Of a DNA stretch of 64,000 nt, positions 1 to 7,531 are shown one piece after another (position 1 is the stretch's first letter; each line of letters opens with the position of its first letter). The position numbers and the translations under genes are program-made. Source of the stretch: Collinsella sp. AF33-16. Its GTDB lineage: Bacteria; Actinomycetota; Coriobacteriia; Coriobacteriales; Coriobacteriaceae. The notes under the pieces were generated by a model. It did no database searches. It was not told the origin of the DNA and was given only the letters and a program-made list of their open reading frames with translations. The stretch covers positions 26,655 to 90,654 of the forward strand of contig NZ_QRQC01000011.1 of NCBI RefSeq assembly GCF_003475325.1, given 5' to 3'.

Positions 1-523
1 CGCGCTTGTCGACCTCAAACTCAAGCCAGGCACCGCGGGACGGGATGATCTGGGCCTTGTAGATCTGCTTGCCCGAATCCATCTCGGAGCTGTAGTACAC
101 GCCCGGGGAGCGGACGAGCTGCGAGACGACGATACGCTCGGTACCGTTGATGATGAAGGTGCCCTGATCGGTCATCATGGGGAAGTCGCCCATAAAGACG
201 AGCTGCTCCTTGATCTCGCCGGTCTCCTTGTTGGTGAGACGGACGTCGGTCAGAAGCGGAGCCTGATAGGTCATATCCTTCTCGCGGCACTCCTCGACGG
301 TGTGCGCGGGGTCGCCGAACTGATGCTCGCCGAAGGTAACCTCGAGAACATGGTTCTGGCTCTGGATGGGGCTGGATTCCTTGAACGCCTCACGAAGGCC
401 CTCGTCCTTAAAACGCTCAAAGGATTCCCTTTGAACAGAGATAAGGTTGGGGAGCTCCATGGCCTCCGGGATTTTCCCGAAGCTGACGCGCTTGCGCTCA
501 GTGGCAGTGTATGCGTAGGTCAC
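1..523 (-). CDS. rpoB: RNA polymerase beta subunit, N-terminal part (runs off window)
   Basis: Beta subunit of the core RNA polymerase. Only about the first 174 codons lie in the window and the gene continues past base 1. The reading starts at a GTG (521-523) preceded by a GGAGG 9 bases upstream, and begins VTYAYTATERKRVSFGKIPE, followed by the LPNLISVQRESFERF stretch typical of RpoB N-termini. The region near base 250 reads MTYQAPLLTDVRLT, also standard for the family. rpoB normally follows rplJL directly, but here galU lies between rplL and rpoB, so rpoB probably has its own promoter in 524-756. The call is secure; only the start codon is inferred. Confidence 0.95.
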   Translation of the reverse strand, partial: MTYAYTATERKRVSFGKIPEAMELPNLISVQRESFERFKDEGLREAFKESSPIQSQNHVLEVTFGEHQFGDPAHTVEECREKDMTYQAPLLTDVRLTNKETGEIKEQLVFMGDFPMMTDQGTFIINGTERIVVSQLVRSPGVYYSSEMDSGKQIYKAQIIPSRGAWLEFEVDKR

Positions 524-756
524 CAGGTTTTTCCTCCTTCACGGAAATGCTCGGTGGGTTGGCGAGGCATAGCTTCGCCAGTTATCGCAACCTAATAGTT
601 TATCAGGTACCGACCGTTGGGCAAGAAAAGCCTTGACGCGATTGAGTTTTTGGAGTAGCAAAGTTTTTCGACAGAAAACACGCAGGTAGATGTATGTGTA
701 TCGAACATCTGTTCATATATTTTCTGTGAACAGAGAGCCAGCAATCGCAGCTCTTA
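524..756. other. rpoB leader/promoter region
   Basis: Non-coding stretch between the galU terminator hairpin and the rpoB start. It is more AT-rich than its surroundings. It must carry the rpoB promoter if galU is terminated at 757-790. I could not pick out a convincing -35/-10 pair or a named leader RNA. Confidence 0.4.
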
Positions 757-790
757 TAAAAAACGGGCGCGAACCGAGGTCCACGCCCGT
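757..790 (-). terminator. Rho-independent terminator after galU
   Basis: On the minus strand a 7 bp stem (ACGGGCG/CGCCCGT, bases 763-769 and 784-790) is followed at once by a run of T (757-762). It lies 20 bases beyond the galU stop, so it should end galU transcription before rpoB. Confidence 0.8.
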
Positions 791-810
791 AAATGTCGGT
801 GCCCGATGGC

Positions 811-1719
811 TTACTTGCGCATCAATCCGCCGCGCTCGTCGATGGCGTCCCAGAAGGCATCGGCAAAGCGGGGGTCGTTTGCAGCCATGAGGGCGTTAGT
901 GGCCATCCAACCAGAGGGAGTGCCGGTGTCGTAGCCCGACAGCGGGTCGATGACGACGGCGTACATGGCCTCGCGGTCGAGCGAACGGGCCATGGCGTCG
1001 GTGAGCTGGATCTCGCCGCCCTTGCCGGCCTGCTGATCTGCCAGCAAGTCCATGACCAGCGGGCTCAGCAGGTAGCGACCGACGATGTACAGGTTGGACG
1101 GAGCCGCCTCGGGAGCGGGCTTCTCGACCAGACCGCCGATGCGCCAGACAGCGCCCGGCTCGGCATCGGCAACGTTCTCGGCGCCCTCGAGCGAACCGAC
1201 GCGCTCGCCGGCGATAACGCCGTAGCGGCTGACTTCCTCGGGCGAGCAAGCAGCGACGGCGATAACCGAAGCGCCACCGTGCTCCTTGGAAACGGCGAGC
1301 ATCTTGTCGCAGATATCGCGGTTAGGCACAACGTAGTCGCCCAGAAGAACCAGGAAGTTCTCCCCTGCCACGGCGTCGGCAGCAGAGCGAATAGCATGGC
1401 CGAGGCCCTTGGGCTCGTACTGATAACGGAAGTCGACCGGCATACCGCCAGCGTGGGCGACAGCATCGGCATAGGCGTTCTTGCCGCGCTCGCGCAGCAG
1501 GTTCTCGAGCGAGCGATCAGGCTGGAAGTAGTTCAGTAGCTCGGGCTTACCGGGAGAAGTAACGATGATGGCATCGTCGACCTCCTCGGGCTCGAGCGCC
1601 TCCTCGACGACGTACTGAATGACGGGCTTGTCGAGCACCGGCAGCATCTCTTTGGGCGTGCACTTGGTGCCAGGCAGAAAACGCGTGCCAAGACCGGCGG
1701 CGGGGATGATTGCCTTCAT
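811..1719 (-). CDS. galU: UTP-glucose-1-phosphate uridylyltransferase
   Basis: Makes UDP-glucose from UTP and glucose-1-phosphate for cell-envelope glycans and galactose metabolism; cytoplasmic. The 302-residue product starts MKAIIPAAGLGTRFLP, the nucleotide-binding signature of bacterial GalU, followed by CTPKEMLPVLDKP. The length fits the family (about 290-305). I chose the ATG at 1717-1719 because AAAGGA lies just upstream and the product starts at the family's conserved N-terminus; longer in-frame readings add an unrelated extension. It sits between rplL and rpoB with terminators on both sides, so it is an independent unit inside the ribosomal/RNA polymerase block. Confidence 0.95.
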   Translation of the reverse strand: MKAIIPAAGLGTRFLPGTKCTPKEMLPVLDKPVIQYVVEEALEPEEVDDAIIVTSPGKPELLNYFQPDRSLENLLRERGKNAYADAVAHAGGMPVDFRYQYEPKGLGHAIRSAADAVAGENFLVLLGDYVVPNRDICDKMLAVSKEHGGASVIAVAACSPEEVSRYGVIAGERVGSLEGAENVADAEPGAVWRIGGLVEKPAPEAAPSNLYIVGRYLLSPLVMDLLADQQAGKGGEIQLTDAMARSLDREAMYAVVIDPLSGYDTGTPSGWMATNALMAANDPRFADAFWDAIDERGGLMRK

Positions 1720-1970
1720 GTTATTCAAAGATCCTTTCGCAGGCGCAAAAGCGCCCCATGCGTGCGGCACACAGCCGCAGACCAAATTGCGATACCCAAG
1801 CATCTTACCGCTGGAACTATATGTCGCTACAAGGCAGAGACAATTCTTCAGCAGGTCAACGCAAATTATTGCTCGAATGGTGCAATTTTATTGCCCAACG
1901 GCAGGGCACCCGATACGACGCAAATCACAGAACATGGCAGTTTGAGCAACCGATGCCGAGGGACCGAAAA
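1720..1970. other. galU upstream region
   Basis: Gap of about 250 bases between the galU start and the rplL terminator. It should carry the galU promoter. The middle (about 1800-1900) is AT-rich, but I see no confident promoter pair, hairpin or gene. Confidence 0.4.
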
Positions 1971-2006
1971 ACAAAAAAGACGGGGCTCGCAATGCGAACC
2001 CCGTCT
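1971..2006 (-). terminator. Terminator after rplL
   Basis: Minus-strand stem of about 12 bp (1978-2006, centred on a GGGGTTCG...CGAGCCCC core) followed by T6 and further T residues. It lies 28 bases downstream of the rplL stop, showing that the rplJL unit ends here rather than running into rpoB. Confidence 0.85.
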
Positions 2007-2033
2007 GCAAAGGAATCTGGCGAGAAAGCCTGA

Positions 2034-2411
2034 TTACTTGAGGGTGACAGCAGCGCCAGCAGCCTCGAGCTTCTCCTTGGCAGCCTCGGCGTCCTCCTTC
2101 TTGGCACCCTCGAGAACAGCCTTGGGAGCGCCCTCGACGACCTCCTTGGCCTCCTTCAGGCCAAGGTTGGTGAGCTCACGGACGGCCTTGATGACCTGGA
2201 TCTTGTTGTCGCCGAAGCCCTCGAGCACGACGTCAAACTCGGTCTTCTCCTCGGCCTCAGCAGCGCCAGCAGCGGGAGCGGCGACAACAGCAGCAGGAGC
2301 AGCGGCGGAAACGCCGAAGGCGTCCTCGATAGCCTTGACGAGCTCGGAAGCCTCGAGAAGGGTCATTTCCTTAAGAGCATCGATGATCTCATCGGTGGTA
2401 AGCTTAGCCAT
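2034..2411 (-). CDS. rplL: 50S ribosomal protein L7/L12
   Basis: Stalk protein of the large ribosomal subunit that recruits translation GTPases. The 125-residue product starts [16 protein letters not shown] (the dimerising N-terminal helix), has an Ala/Pro-rich hinge around residues 38-55, and a C-terminal domain with the EKTEFDVVL and [12 protein letters not shown] motifs. The start at 2411 gives the standard L7/L12 N-terminus and has AAAGGA upstream. It lies about 100 bases downstream of rplJ and ends in a strong terminator. Confidence 0.97.
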   Translation of the reverse strand: MAKLTTDEIIDALKEMTLLEASELVKAIEDAFGVSAAAPAAVVAAPAAGAAEAEEKTEFDVVLEGFGDNKIQVIKAVRELTNLGLKEAKEVVEGAPKAVLEGAKKEDAEAAKEKLEAAGAAVTLK

Positions 2412-2513
2412 TTCTAAGTCCTTTCGGTTTCCGTGCGGATGCACGGAGATCAGTTAAAACACGGCGCGAATGCGCCAGGGGTGCGGCGTTGCCGCCGCGG
2501 GTGAAAACAGCAA

Positions 2514-3035
2514 CTAGGCTGCCTTCTGCTCGGAGACCTGCTGGATCGAACGAGCGAGACCAGAGGAAACGCCGTTGACGCAGACAGCGATGTCGCGAGC
2601 GAAACCGGAGATGAGACCGGCGATCTGGCCGAGAAGCTGATCCTTGGTGGGCAGCTCGGCGATAGCCTTAACATCATCGGCGGAAACGGCCTTGCCGTCG
2701 GAGATACCGCCCTTGATCTCAAGGACGCCCTTGGACTTAGCGGAGAAGTCCTTAAGGGCCTTAGCGGCCTCGACCGGCTCGGTCTCGTAGAACACATAAG
2801 CGACGGGGCCGGCGAGGATCTCGTCGATCTCGGGCTGCTCCTGGTTCTTGAGAGCGATCTTGACCAGGTTGTTCTTGTAGACCTTCATCTCGGCGCCGCA
2901 CTCGCGAAGCTGATGACGCAGCTCCTGAGCCTGCTTAACCGTCAGACCGTTGTAGTTGACGACGAACAGACCGGCGTTCTCGGCGATACGGGACTCGATC
3001 TCTGCAACCTTGTCGATTTTGTACTGCTGGGGCAT
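2514..3035 (-). CDS. rplJ: 50S ribosomal protein L10
   Basis: Base of the ribosomal stalk; binds 23S rRNA and several L7/L12 dimers. The 173-residue product begins MPQQYKIDKVAEIESRIAE and carries the family block LFVVNYNGLTVKQAQELR near residues 23-40. A GAGGAGGTG ribosome site lies just before the ATG. An L10 leader RNA sits upstream (3055-3240), so the rplJL pair is expected to be autoregulated by the L10-L12 complex binding that leader. Confidence 0.97.
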   Translation of the reverse strand: MPQQYKIDKVAEIESRIAENAGLFVVNYNGLTVKQAQELRHQLRECGAEMKVYKNNLVKIALKNQEQPEIDEILAGPVAYVFYETEPVEAAKALKDFSAKSKGVLEIKGGISDGKAVSADDVKAIAELPTKDQLLGQIAGLISGFARDIAVCVNGVSSGLARSIQQVSEQKAA

Positions 3036-3054
3036 GAATTACACCTCCTCAAAT

Positions 3055-3240
3055 TCTTTCCGGGCACGGTCCGCCACAAGGACGTGACGGGGGCATGTCC
3101 AAAAAGAAAGCCCCCGCGCTGCATGAGCGACGGGGGCGAGAAGACATATCTACTCGACCACCTCGGCTGGCGGGAAGTCCCATTAAGCTCGCGGGCGATG
3201 CCCGTTTGCACCGGCTGTCTCTGGCAGCGGATTCGTGCGT
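3055..3240 (-). promoter_or_regulatory. Ribosomal protein L10 leader RNA with internal attenuator
   Basis: Read on the minus strand, the region from about 3232 has the GCCAGAGACAGCCGGTGC and TTAATGGG segments and the GCCGAGGTGG segment typical of actinobacterial and firmicute L10 leaders. These form the kink-turn-containing site bound by L10 or L10-L12. It is followed by a strong GC hairpin (3110-3138) with a U-rich tail (TTTCTTTTT, 3101-3109), a probable attenuator. It lies immediately upstream of rplJ. The family assignment is from recognised sequence; the exact ends are approximate. Confidence 0.85.
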
Positions 3241-3251
3241 GAACCGAAAGT

Positions 3252-3280
3252 ATTATGGCGGGGACCCCGGCGTCGGTCAA
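3252..3280 (-). promoter_or_regulatory. Probable rplJL promoter
   Basis: Minus-strand TTGACC (3275-3280) and CATAAT (3252-3257) separated by 17 bases, just upstream of the L10 leader. The -35 hexamer lies inside the outer arm of the large palindrome at 3268-3490. Confidence 0.65.
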
Positions 3281-3495
3281 CGGGAAACCGGGCTGCACAC
3301 AATTCCACCATCCGGCCGCGCCGCCGAAGGCCAGGCGCAAGGTTTTCGCTCGGTCAGGTCCTGGGCTCGCACGAAGAGCACATTAAGTGCTCTTCGGCTC
3401 GTGCGGAATCTACGAAAACCTTGCGCCTGGCCTTCGGCGGCGCGGCCTGCGGTGACTTTGGGGCAGCCCGGTTTCCCGTTGGCCGGCGCCCCCAC
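3260..3495. repeat. Large nested inverted repeat (236 bp palindromic element)
   Basis: Two nested pairs of arms. The outer pair is 3268-3296 with 3463-3490 (about 28 bp, few mismatches). The inner pair is 3314-3348 with 3413-3447 (35 bp, perfect). A third hairpin at the apex has complementary GAAGAGCAC and GTGCTCTTC around an ATTAA loop (about 3368-3405). The element lies between the aminotransferase stop and the rplJL promoter and contains no credible gene. It has no T tract, so it is not an ordinary terminator. It could be a mobile palindromic element or a structured RNA. Confidence 0.85.
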
Positions 3496-3540
3496 TCATA
3501 AGCCTTAAGTCGGTGGGCTGATATGTTGCGTCCCTGATGG

Positions 3541-4677
3541 CTACAAGGTTGAAAGGAAGGTGGACAGGCGGCGGAGGCCTTCGTCCAGGTCTTTATCGGA
3601 AACGCAATAGCTGAGGCGGACGTGGCCTTCGGTTCCGAAGCAGTTTCCGGGAACTAGGGCAACGTTGGCCTCTTTGATGGCTTTGATGCAGAAGTCTTCG
3701 CTGGTTAGGTCGAATTGCTTAATGCTCGGGAAAGCGTAGAAGGCTCCTGCGGGCTCTACTGCGTCGAGGCCCATGGCGTCTAAGGCTGCGAGTACGCGTT
3801 CGCGGCGGGCTCGGTAGACTTCGAGCATGGGGGTGGGGTCGACGGTGAGAGCTCGAGCTGCGGCGTCCATCTCGAAGGAGACGGCGCTCGATACTAGGTA
3901 TTGGTGAGCTTTTGCGATCTCGGCGATGACGGGTGCCGCTGCTGCGAGCCAGCCCAGGCGCCAGCCGGTCATGGCCCAGGGCTTGGAGAAGCTCTCGATG
4001 ATCACCGTCTGCTCGCGCAGCTCCGGGTGTCGCTGGGCAAAACGCTCGTAACCATCCACATAGACCAAACGGTTGTACACGTCGTCGCAGACCACGTAGA
4101 TGCCCGACTGCTCCGCTACGCACGCCACGGCGTCGAGCGATGCCGCGTTGAGAATGCAGCCCGTGGGATTGTTGGGCGAGCAGATAACGATGGCCTTGGT
4201 CGCCGGGGTCACACAGGCGCGAAGCGCATCCTCGTCAATCTGAAATTGCGCAGGCTCCGTATCCAAAAAGACCGCTTTGGCGTGATTGGCCACAACGATG
4301 CTCTCGTACAGGCCAAAGGCCGGCGTGGGAATAATGACCTCGTCGCCGGGGTTGAGCATAGCCATGAATGTTGCCGACAGGGCCTCGGTCGCGCCGTCGG
4401 TCAGGATGACCTCGTCGGCCGAAAACATAAGGCCCGCGTCCCCCATGTAGGCAGATAACGCCTCACGCAGGGCGGGGCGACCGTTGTTGGGCGGATAGTG
4501 CGTGTCGCCGCGGTCCAACGAAGCAGTCACCTCGGCGCTAATCACATCGGGCGTGGGAAAATCGGGCTCACCTAGCGCGAGCGCGATGCACCCCGGATGC
4601 TGGGCGGCGAGCGCGTTGATCCGGCGGATACCGGAGGGCTTAAGCGTGGCAAGCGAGGTGTTCATGGGCAGACGCAT
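3541..4677 (-). CDS. Class I/II pyridoxal-phosphate aminotransferase
   Basis: Fold-type I aminotransferase of 378 residues, probably acting on an amino acid and a 2-oxo acid; the substrate cannot be told from sequence. Visible motifs are the N-terminal LGEPDFPTP, NNPTG (169-173), the PLP-ring contact CDDVYN (197-202), the Schiff-base lysine in SFSKPWAMTGWR (K232) and the substrate-carboxylate region GNCFG...VRLSYC near the end. It resembles aspartate- and aromatic-type enzymes. An AAAGGA precedes the ATG at 4677. It is a single gene on this strand, followed by the large palindrome, which may separate it from rplJL. Confidence 0.9.
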   Translation of the reverse strand: MRLPMNTSLATLKPSGIRRINALAAQHPGCIALALGEPDFPTPDVISAEVTASLDRGDTHYPPNNGRPALREALSAYMGDAGLMFSADEVILTDGATEALSATFMAMLNPGDEVIIPTPAFGLYESIVVANHAKAVFLDTEPAQFQIDEDALRACVTPATKAIVICSPNNPTGCILNAASLDAVACVAEQSGIYVVCDDVYNRLVYVDGYERFAQRHPELREQTVIIESFSKPWAMTGWRLGWLAAAAPVIAEIAKAHQYLVSSAVSFEMDAAARALTVDPTPMLEVYRARRERVLAALDAMGLDAVEPAGAFYAFPSIKQFDLTSEDFCIKAIKEANVALVPGNCFGTEGHVRLSYCVSDKDLDEGLRRLSTFLSTL

Positions 4678-4770
4678 GACGTTCCTTTCGTAAGGGTTGC
4701 ACTAGGATAGCGCGGCGGGACGCCGCCGGACGGTGTAACCTAAACGGAAACCAACCGGAAAGGAGGCGGC

Positions 4771-5433
4771 ATGGAGACGACCGCACGCGGCGATGTACTA
4801 AAAACGCTGCAAACCATTGCGTATATCAGTATTCCCAAGAGCGCCGATCTTGAGTTTTTGCTCTGGGACCTGCAGGATGCCATCGCCGCCTATGCTCAAC
4901 TTTCCGGCACCGCACTCCCCCGCCCGGTCGACTTGAAGGCAAATGACGCCGGCAGCGTTGCCGATGGCATCGTGCTGGCCATTGAAGATGTGGCTGACGA
5001 TGAGACGTTGACAGCTATCGAGCAGACGCTTGAGCGCTTTGGCGGTACGGGAACGCGCGTCTATGCCGCGATTCGAGCCGCACAAGAGGGCACTGAGCAG
5101 GTGCGTGGGGCCGCCGTTCGCCTGCACAAGGCATGTGAGCGCCATGACCAATTGTGGTGTGGCGGCGTTGCCATCTGCGCCGGCAGCGGCATTGCGGCGC
5201 TTCGTCGCTCCCCGCGCATGGGACTCTTGCGGCGACCGTTTTCGGAAGCGATGGATAAGCTTGTGGGTGCCGTGCGCATGGGCTGCTCAGTTGAGCACGC
5301 CCAGCTGCTCGGCGGCGGCGATGCCGGTAGCGTCAACGCCGACGGCATGGTGCGTGTCGAGCCCGCGCTGCCCGCGCCGATCTGGCACGCCATCATCAAA
5401 CGCCTCGGCGCCCATGCTCAATCAAATATCTAA
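4771..5433 (+). CDS. Conserved hypothetical protein
   Basis: 220 residues, preceded by a strong AAGGAGG, divergent from the aminotransferase. I do not recognise a family with confidence. No signal peptide or membrane segment is evident. The first half is acidic and helical-looking. The second half has a Gly-rich hydrophobic stretch (LWCGGVAICAGSGIAAL, about residues 128-144) followed by RRSPRMGLLRRPFSEAMDKLVGAVRMG, vaguely like the C-terminal half of flavodoxin-fold proteins. That resemblance is weak and no function is assigned. It ends 1 base before the convergent glycosylase gene. Confidence 0.75.
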   Translation: METTARGDVLKTLQTIAYISIPKSADLEFLLWDLQDAIAAYAQLSGTALPRPVDLKANDAGSVADGIVLAIEDVADDETLTAIEQTLERFGGTGTRVYAAIRAAQEGTEQVRGAAVRLHKACERHDQLWCGGVAICAGSGIAALRRSPRMGLLRRPFSEAMDKLVGAVRMGCSVEHAQLLGGGDAGSVNADGMVRVEPALPAPIWHAIIKRLGAHAQSNI

Positions 5434-5434
5434 A

Positions 5435-5998
5435 TTAGAGAGCAGCCCAGTCAACTGCCTCGCGCCAGCGCTCGACAAGGCGCTCAAGACGCCAAGCCGC
5501 ATTGGCAGGACTTGTCGAGGGCAGGACGATGGCGGGCAGCCCGGTGCGTTCTTGTAGATAGCGCTTGTAGAGCCGGCCAGCCGTACCACCGTTGCATATC
5601 ACCTGCTCAATGGGAGCTGCATCGGTAATGCGCCCGATATGTGCCGGTACAACGTTGCGAATGCTCGCGTCACTCGAGCCCTTAATGTCACAACTCTCGA
5701 TCACATCCCACAGGGCTACGCCGCCGTTAAGCAGCATGGATCGCTTGGCGGCAATGGAGACATCGAGCGTCGCGGGCTCACCGTTTGCCAAAGGATCACC
5801 CTCGTTGGGTGGCACAGGCACACCGAGACACGCCGCCGTGACCCGCCAAAAGCGGTTCTGCGGATTGCCATAGTAGAAGGCATTGGCACGCGAGAGCACC
5901 GAGGGAAACGACCCCAGCATCAAAACGCGCGAGCGCTCGTCAAACACGGGTTCAAACCCATGCTCAATATGTTGATAGCCCTCGTCGGACGCAGCCAT
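5435..5998 (-). CDS. DNA-deoxyinosine (hypoxanthine-DNA) glycosylase family protein
   Basis: Base-excision repair enzyme expected to remove deaminated adenine from DNA, in the uracil-DNA-glycosylase superfamily. The 187-residue protein has LGSFPSVLSR (about 29-38) followed by FYYGNPQNRFWRV, the hallmark block of this family, and the late PSTSPANAAW motif (about 160-170) that contacts DNA. The length is typical (about 160-190). It is convergent with the hypothetical gene, and its start is 3 bases from the stop of the GH13 gene upstream, so the two are probably cotranscribed. Confidence 0.85.
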   Translation of the reverse strand: MAASDEGYQHIEHGFEPVFDERSRVLMLGSFPSVLSRANAFYYGNPQNRFWRVTAACLGVPVPPNEGDPLANGEPATLDVSIAAKRSMLLNGGVALWDVIESCDIKGSSDASIRNVVPAHIGRITDAAPIEQVICNGGTAGRLYKRYLQERTGLPAIVLPSTSPANAAWRLERLVERWREAVDWAAL

Positions 5999-6001
5999 GG
6001 C

Positions 6002-7378
6002 CTAGGCCCTCAACAGATAGCGCACCTCGTAGGGCGCAAGCTCAAGGGAGCCAGCCAGCTCGACCGTGGGCACGCCATCGGCAAGCAGGTCGACAAAGGA
6101 CCCGTTGAGCTCGCCGGCGCCAAAGGTGTAAGGCTCGCCCACGGCGTTCACCGCCACGAGCACCGTCGCGCCGTCACAGGCGCGCTCGAACAGCAGCTGC
6201 TTGTTCTGGATCACCACGTTGCGATAGGCACCGTAGTTGAGAGCACGGGCCGCCGCGTCGTCGGCCGAGCGAAGGTGCGCAAGCTGCGTGATGAACGCCG
6301 TCAGCTCGTTGGGCGCAGGCTCATCGAGCGCAGGTCGCAGCGCCCAGTCGCCATCGGGGCCGCCCTTTTCGCCGGCAATTCCCCACTCGCTGCCATAGTA
6401 GACACACGGAATGCCCGGCATGCCAAAGAGCATGCCATAGGCGGGACGCAGGCACGACTTGTCGGTGAGGATGCTCGCCAGGCGCGGCACGTCGTGGTTG
6501 TCGACAAACGACAGCAGGTGTTTGCCGCGGTAGATGCACCACGGATCGCCGCCAAACTGGCGATGCAGCGAATGGGCAATCTCGAACATGTTGACCGAGT
6601 TAAAGCTGGAGTACAGGCCCTTGTAGCACTCGTAGTTGGTGCAGGAGTCAAGCATCTCGTCGTTGACGATCTGGTTGTAGTCGCCGTGGAGCGTCTCGCC
6701 GATCAGCACAAAATCGGGCTTGAGCTCGCGGGTAAAGGTATGCAGACGACGCATGAAGTCGCGGTCGAGCATATAGGCAACGTCCAGGCGCAGGCCGTCG
6801 ACGCCAAACACGTCAGCCCAACGGCGCACGGACTCGAGCAGGTAATCGACCACAGCGGGATTTTGCAGGTTGAGCTTCACAAGTTCAAAATGGCCTTCCC
6901 AACCCTCGTACCAAAAGCCGTCGCCATAGCAGGAGTCGCCGTCAAAGCTAATGTGGAACCAGTCCTTGTACGGCGAGTCCCACTTACGCTCCTGCACATC
7001 ACGGAAGGCCCAGAAGCCGCGGCCGACGTGGTTGAAGACCGCATCGAGCACCACACGGATGCCATGGGCGTGCAGCGTCTCGCATACGGCGGCAAAATCG
7101 GCATCCCCGCCCAGGCGGCGGTCGACATGGCGCAGGCTGCGCGTATCGTAGCCGTGGCTGTCGGATTCGAGCGGCGGGTTGATGAGCACAGCGCCAACGC
7201 CGAGTTCTTGCAGGTAGTCAGCCCATTGGGCGATCTTCATGATGGGTGCATCGGGGTTGGGCGCAGCGTTGGCAGCCTGGGCGAGTTCATCCTCGGCAAC
7301 GGGAGCGGCGTTTTCGCGCGGAGCTCCGCAAAAGCCCAGCGGATAGATCTGATAGAACGTCGTCTCGTATGCCCACAT
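6002..7378 (-). CDS. GH13 alpha-amylase family glycosidase (cyclomaltodextrinase/neopullulanase-like)
   Basis: 458-residue cytoplasmic GH13 enzyme with no signal peptide, expected to cleave alpha-1,4 (possibly alpha-1,6) glucosidic links in short maltodextrins. The conserved regions are all present: DAVFNH (112-117), GLRLDVA with nucleophile D199, IGETL with acid/base E228, and FVDNHD with D296. The start MWAYETTFYQIYPLGF is typical of this subgroup, which lacks the extra N-terminal domain of classical neopullulanases. The next gene downstream is the DNA glycosylase, 3 bases away. Exact substrate is unknown. Confidence 0.9.
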   Translation of the reverse strand: MWAYETTFYQIYPLGFCGAPRENAAPVAEDELAQAANAAPNPDAPIMKIAQWADYLQELGVGAVLINPPLESDSHGYDTRSLRHVDRRLGGDADFAAVCETLHAHGIRVVLDAVFNHVGRGFWAFRDVQERKWDSPYKDWFHISFDGDSCYGDGFWYEGWEGHFELVKLNLQNPAVVDYLLESVRRWADVFGVDGLRLDVAYMLDRDFMRRLHTFTRELKPDFVLIGETLHGDYNQIVNDEMLDSCTNYECYKGLYSSFNSVNMFEIAHSLHRQFGGDPWCIYRGKHLLSFVDNHDVPRLASILTDKSCLRPAYGMLFGMPGIPCVYYGSEWGIAGEKGGPDGDWALRPALDEPAPNELTAFITQLAHLRSADDAAARALNYGAYRNVVIQNKQLLFERACDGATVLVAVNAVGEPYTFGAGELNGSFVDLLADGVPTVELAGSLELAPYEVRYLLRA

Positions 7379-7449
7379 AGCAACCTCCCGGTAAGCTCAA
7401 CACAACGATATCCATTGTATGCCCGGCTTGTATCCTCTCCCCCAAAATA

Positions 7450-7516
7450 AGTTGCGGTGAAATAATTCCTGCTTGGGCCTTCAGAGGCCTTAAACAGGAG
7501 CTATTCCACCGCAGCT
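7450..7516. repeat. Palindromic repeat, family 1 copy 1
   Basis: Inverted repeat of two roughly 25 bp arms (7450-7474, 7492-7516) with outer ends reading AGTTGCGGTG...CACCGCAGCT. Other copies are at 11899-11964 and 49874-49940. It lies between the GH13 gene's start and the MFS gene's stop. Confidence 0.85.
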
Positions 7517-7531
7517 GATGAGGGGACGTGA

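Noticed and set aside
3235..3508. Open frames on both strands inside the large palindrome
   Set aside because: They mirror each other because the DNA is palindromic, lack ribosome sites and match no protein pattern.
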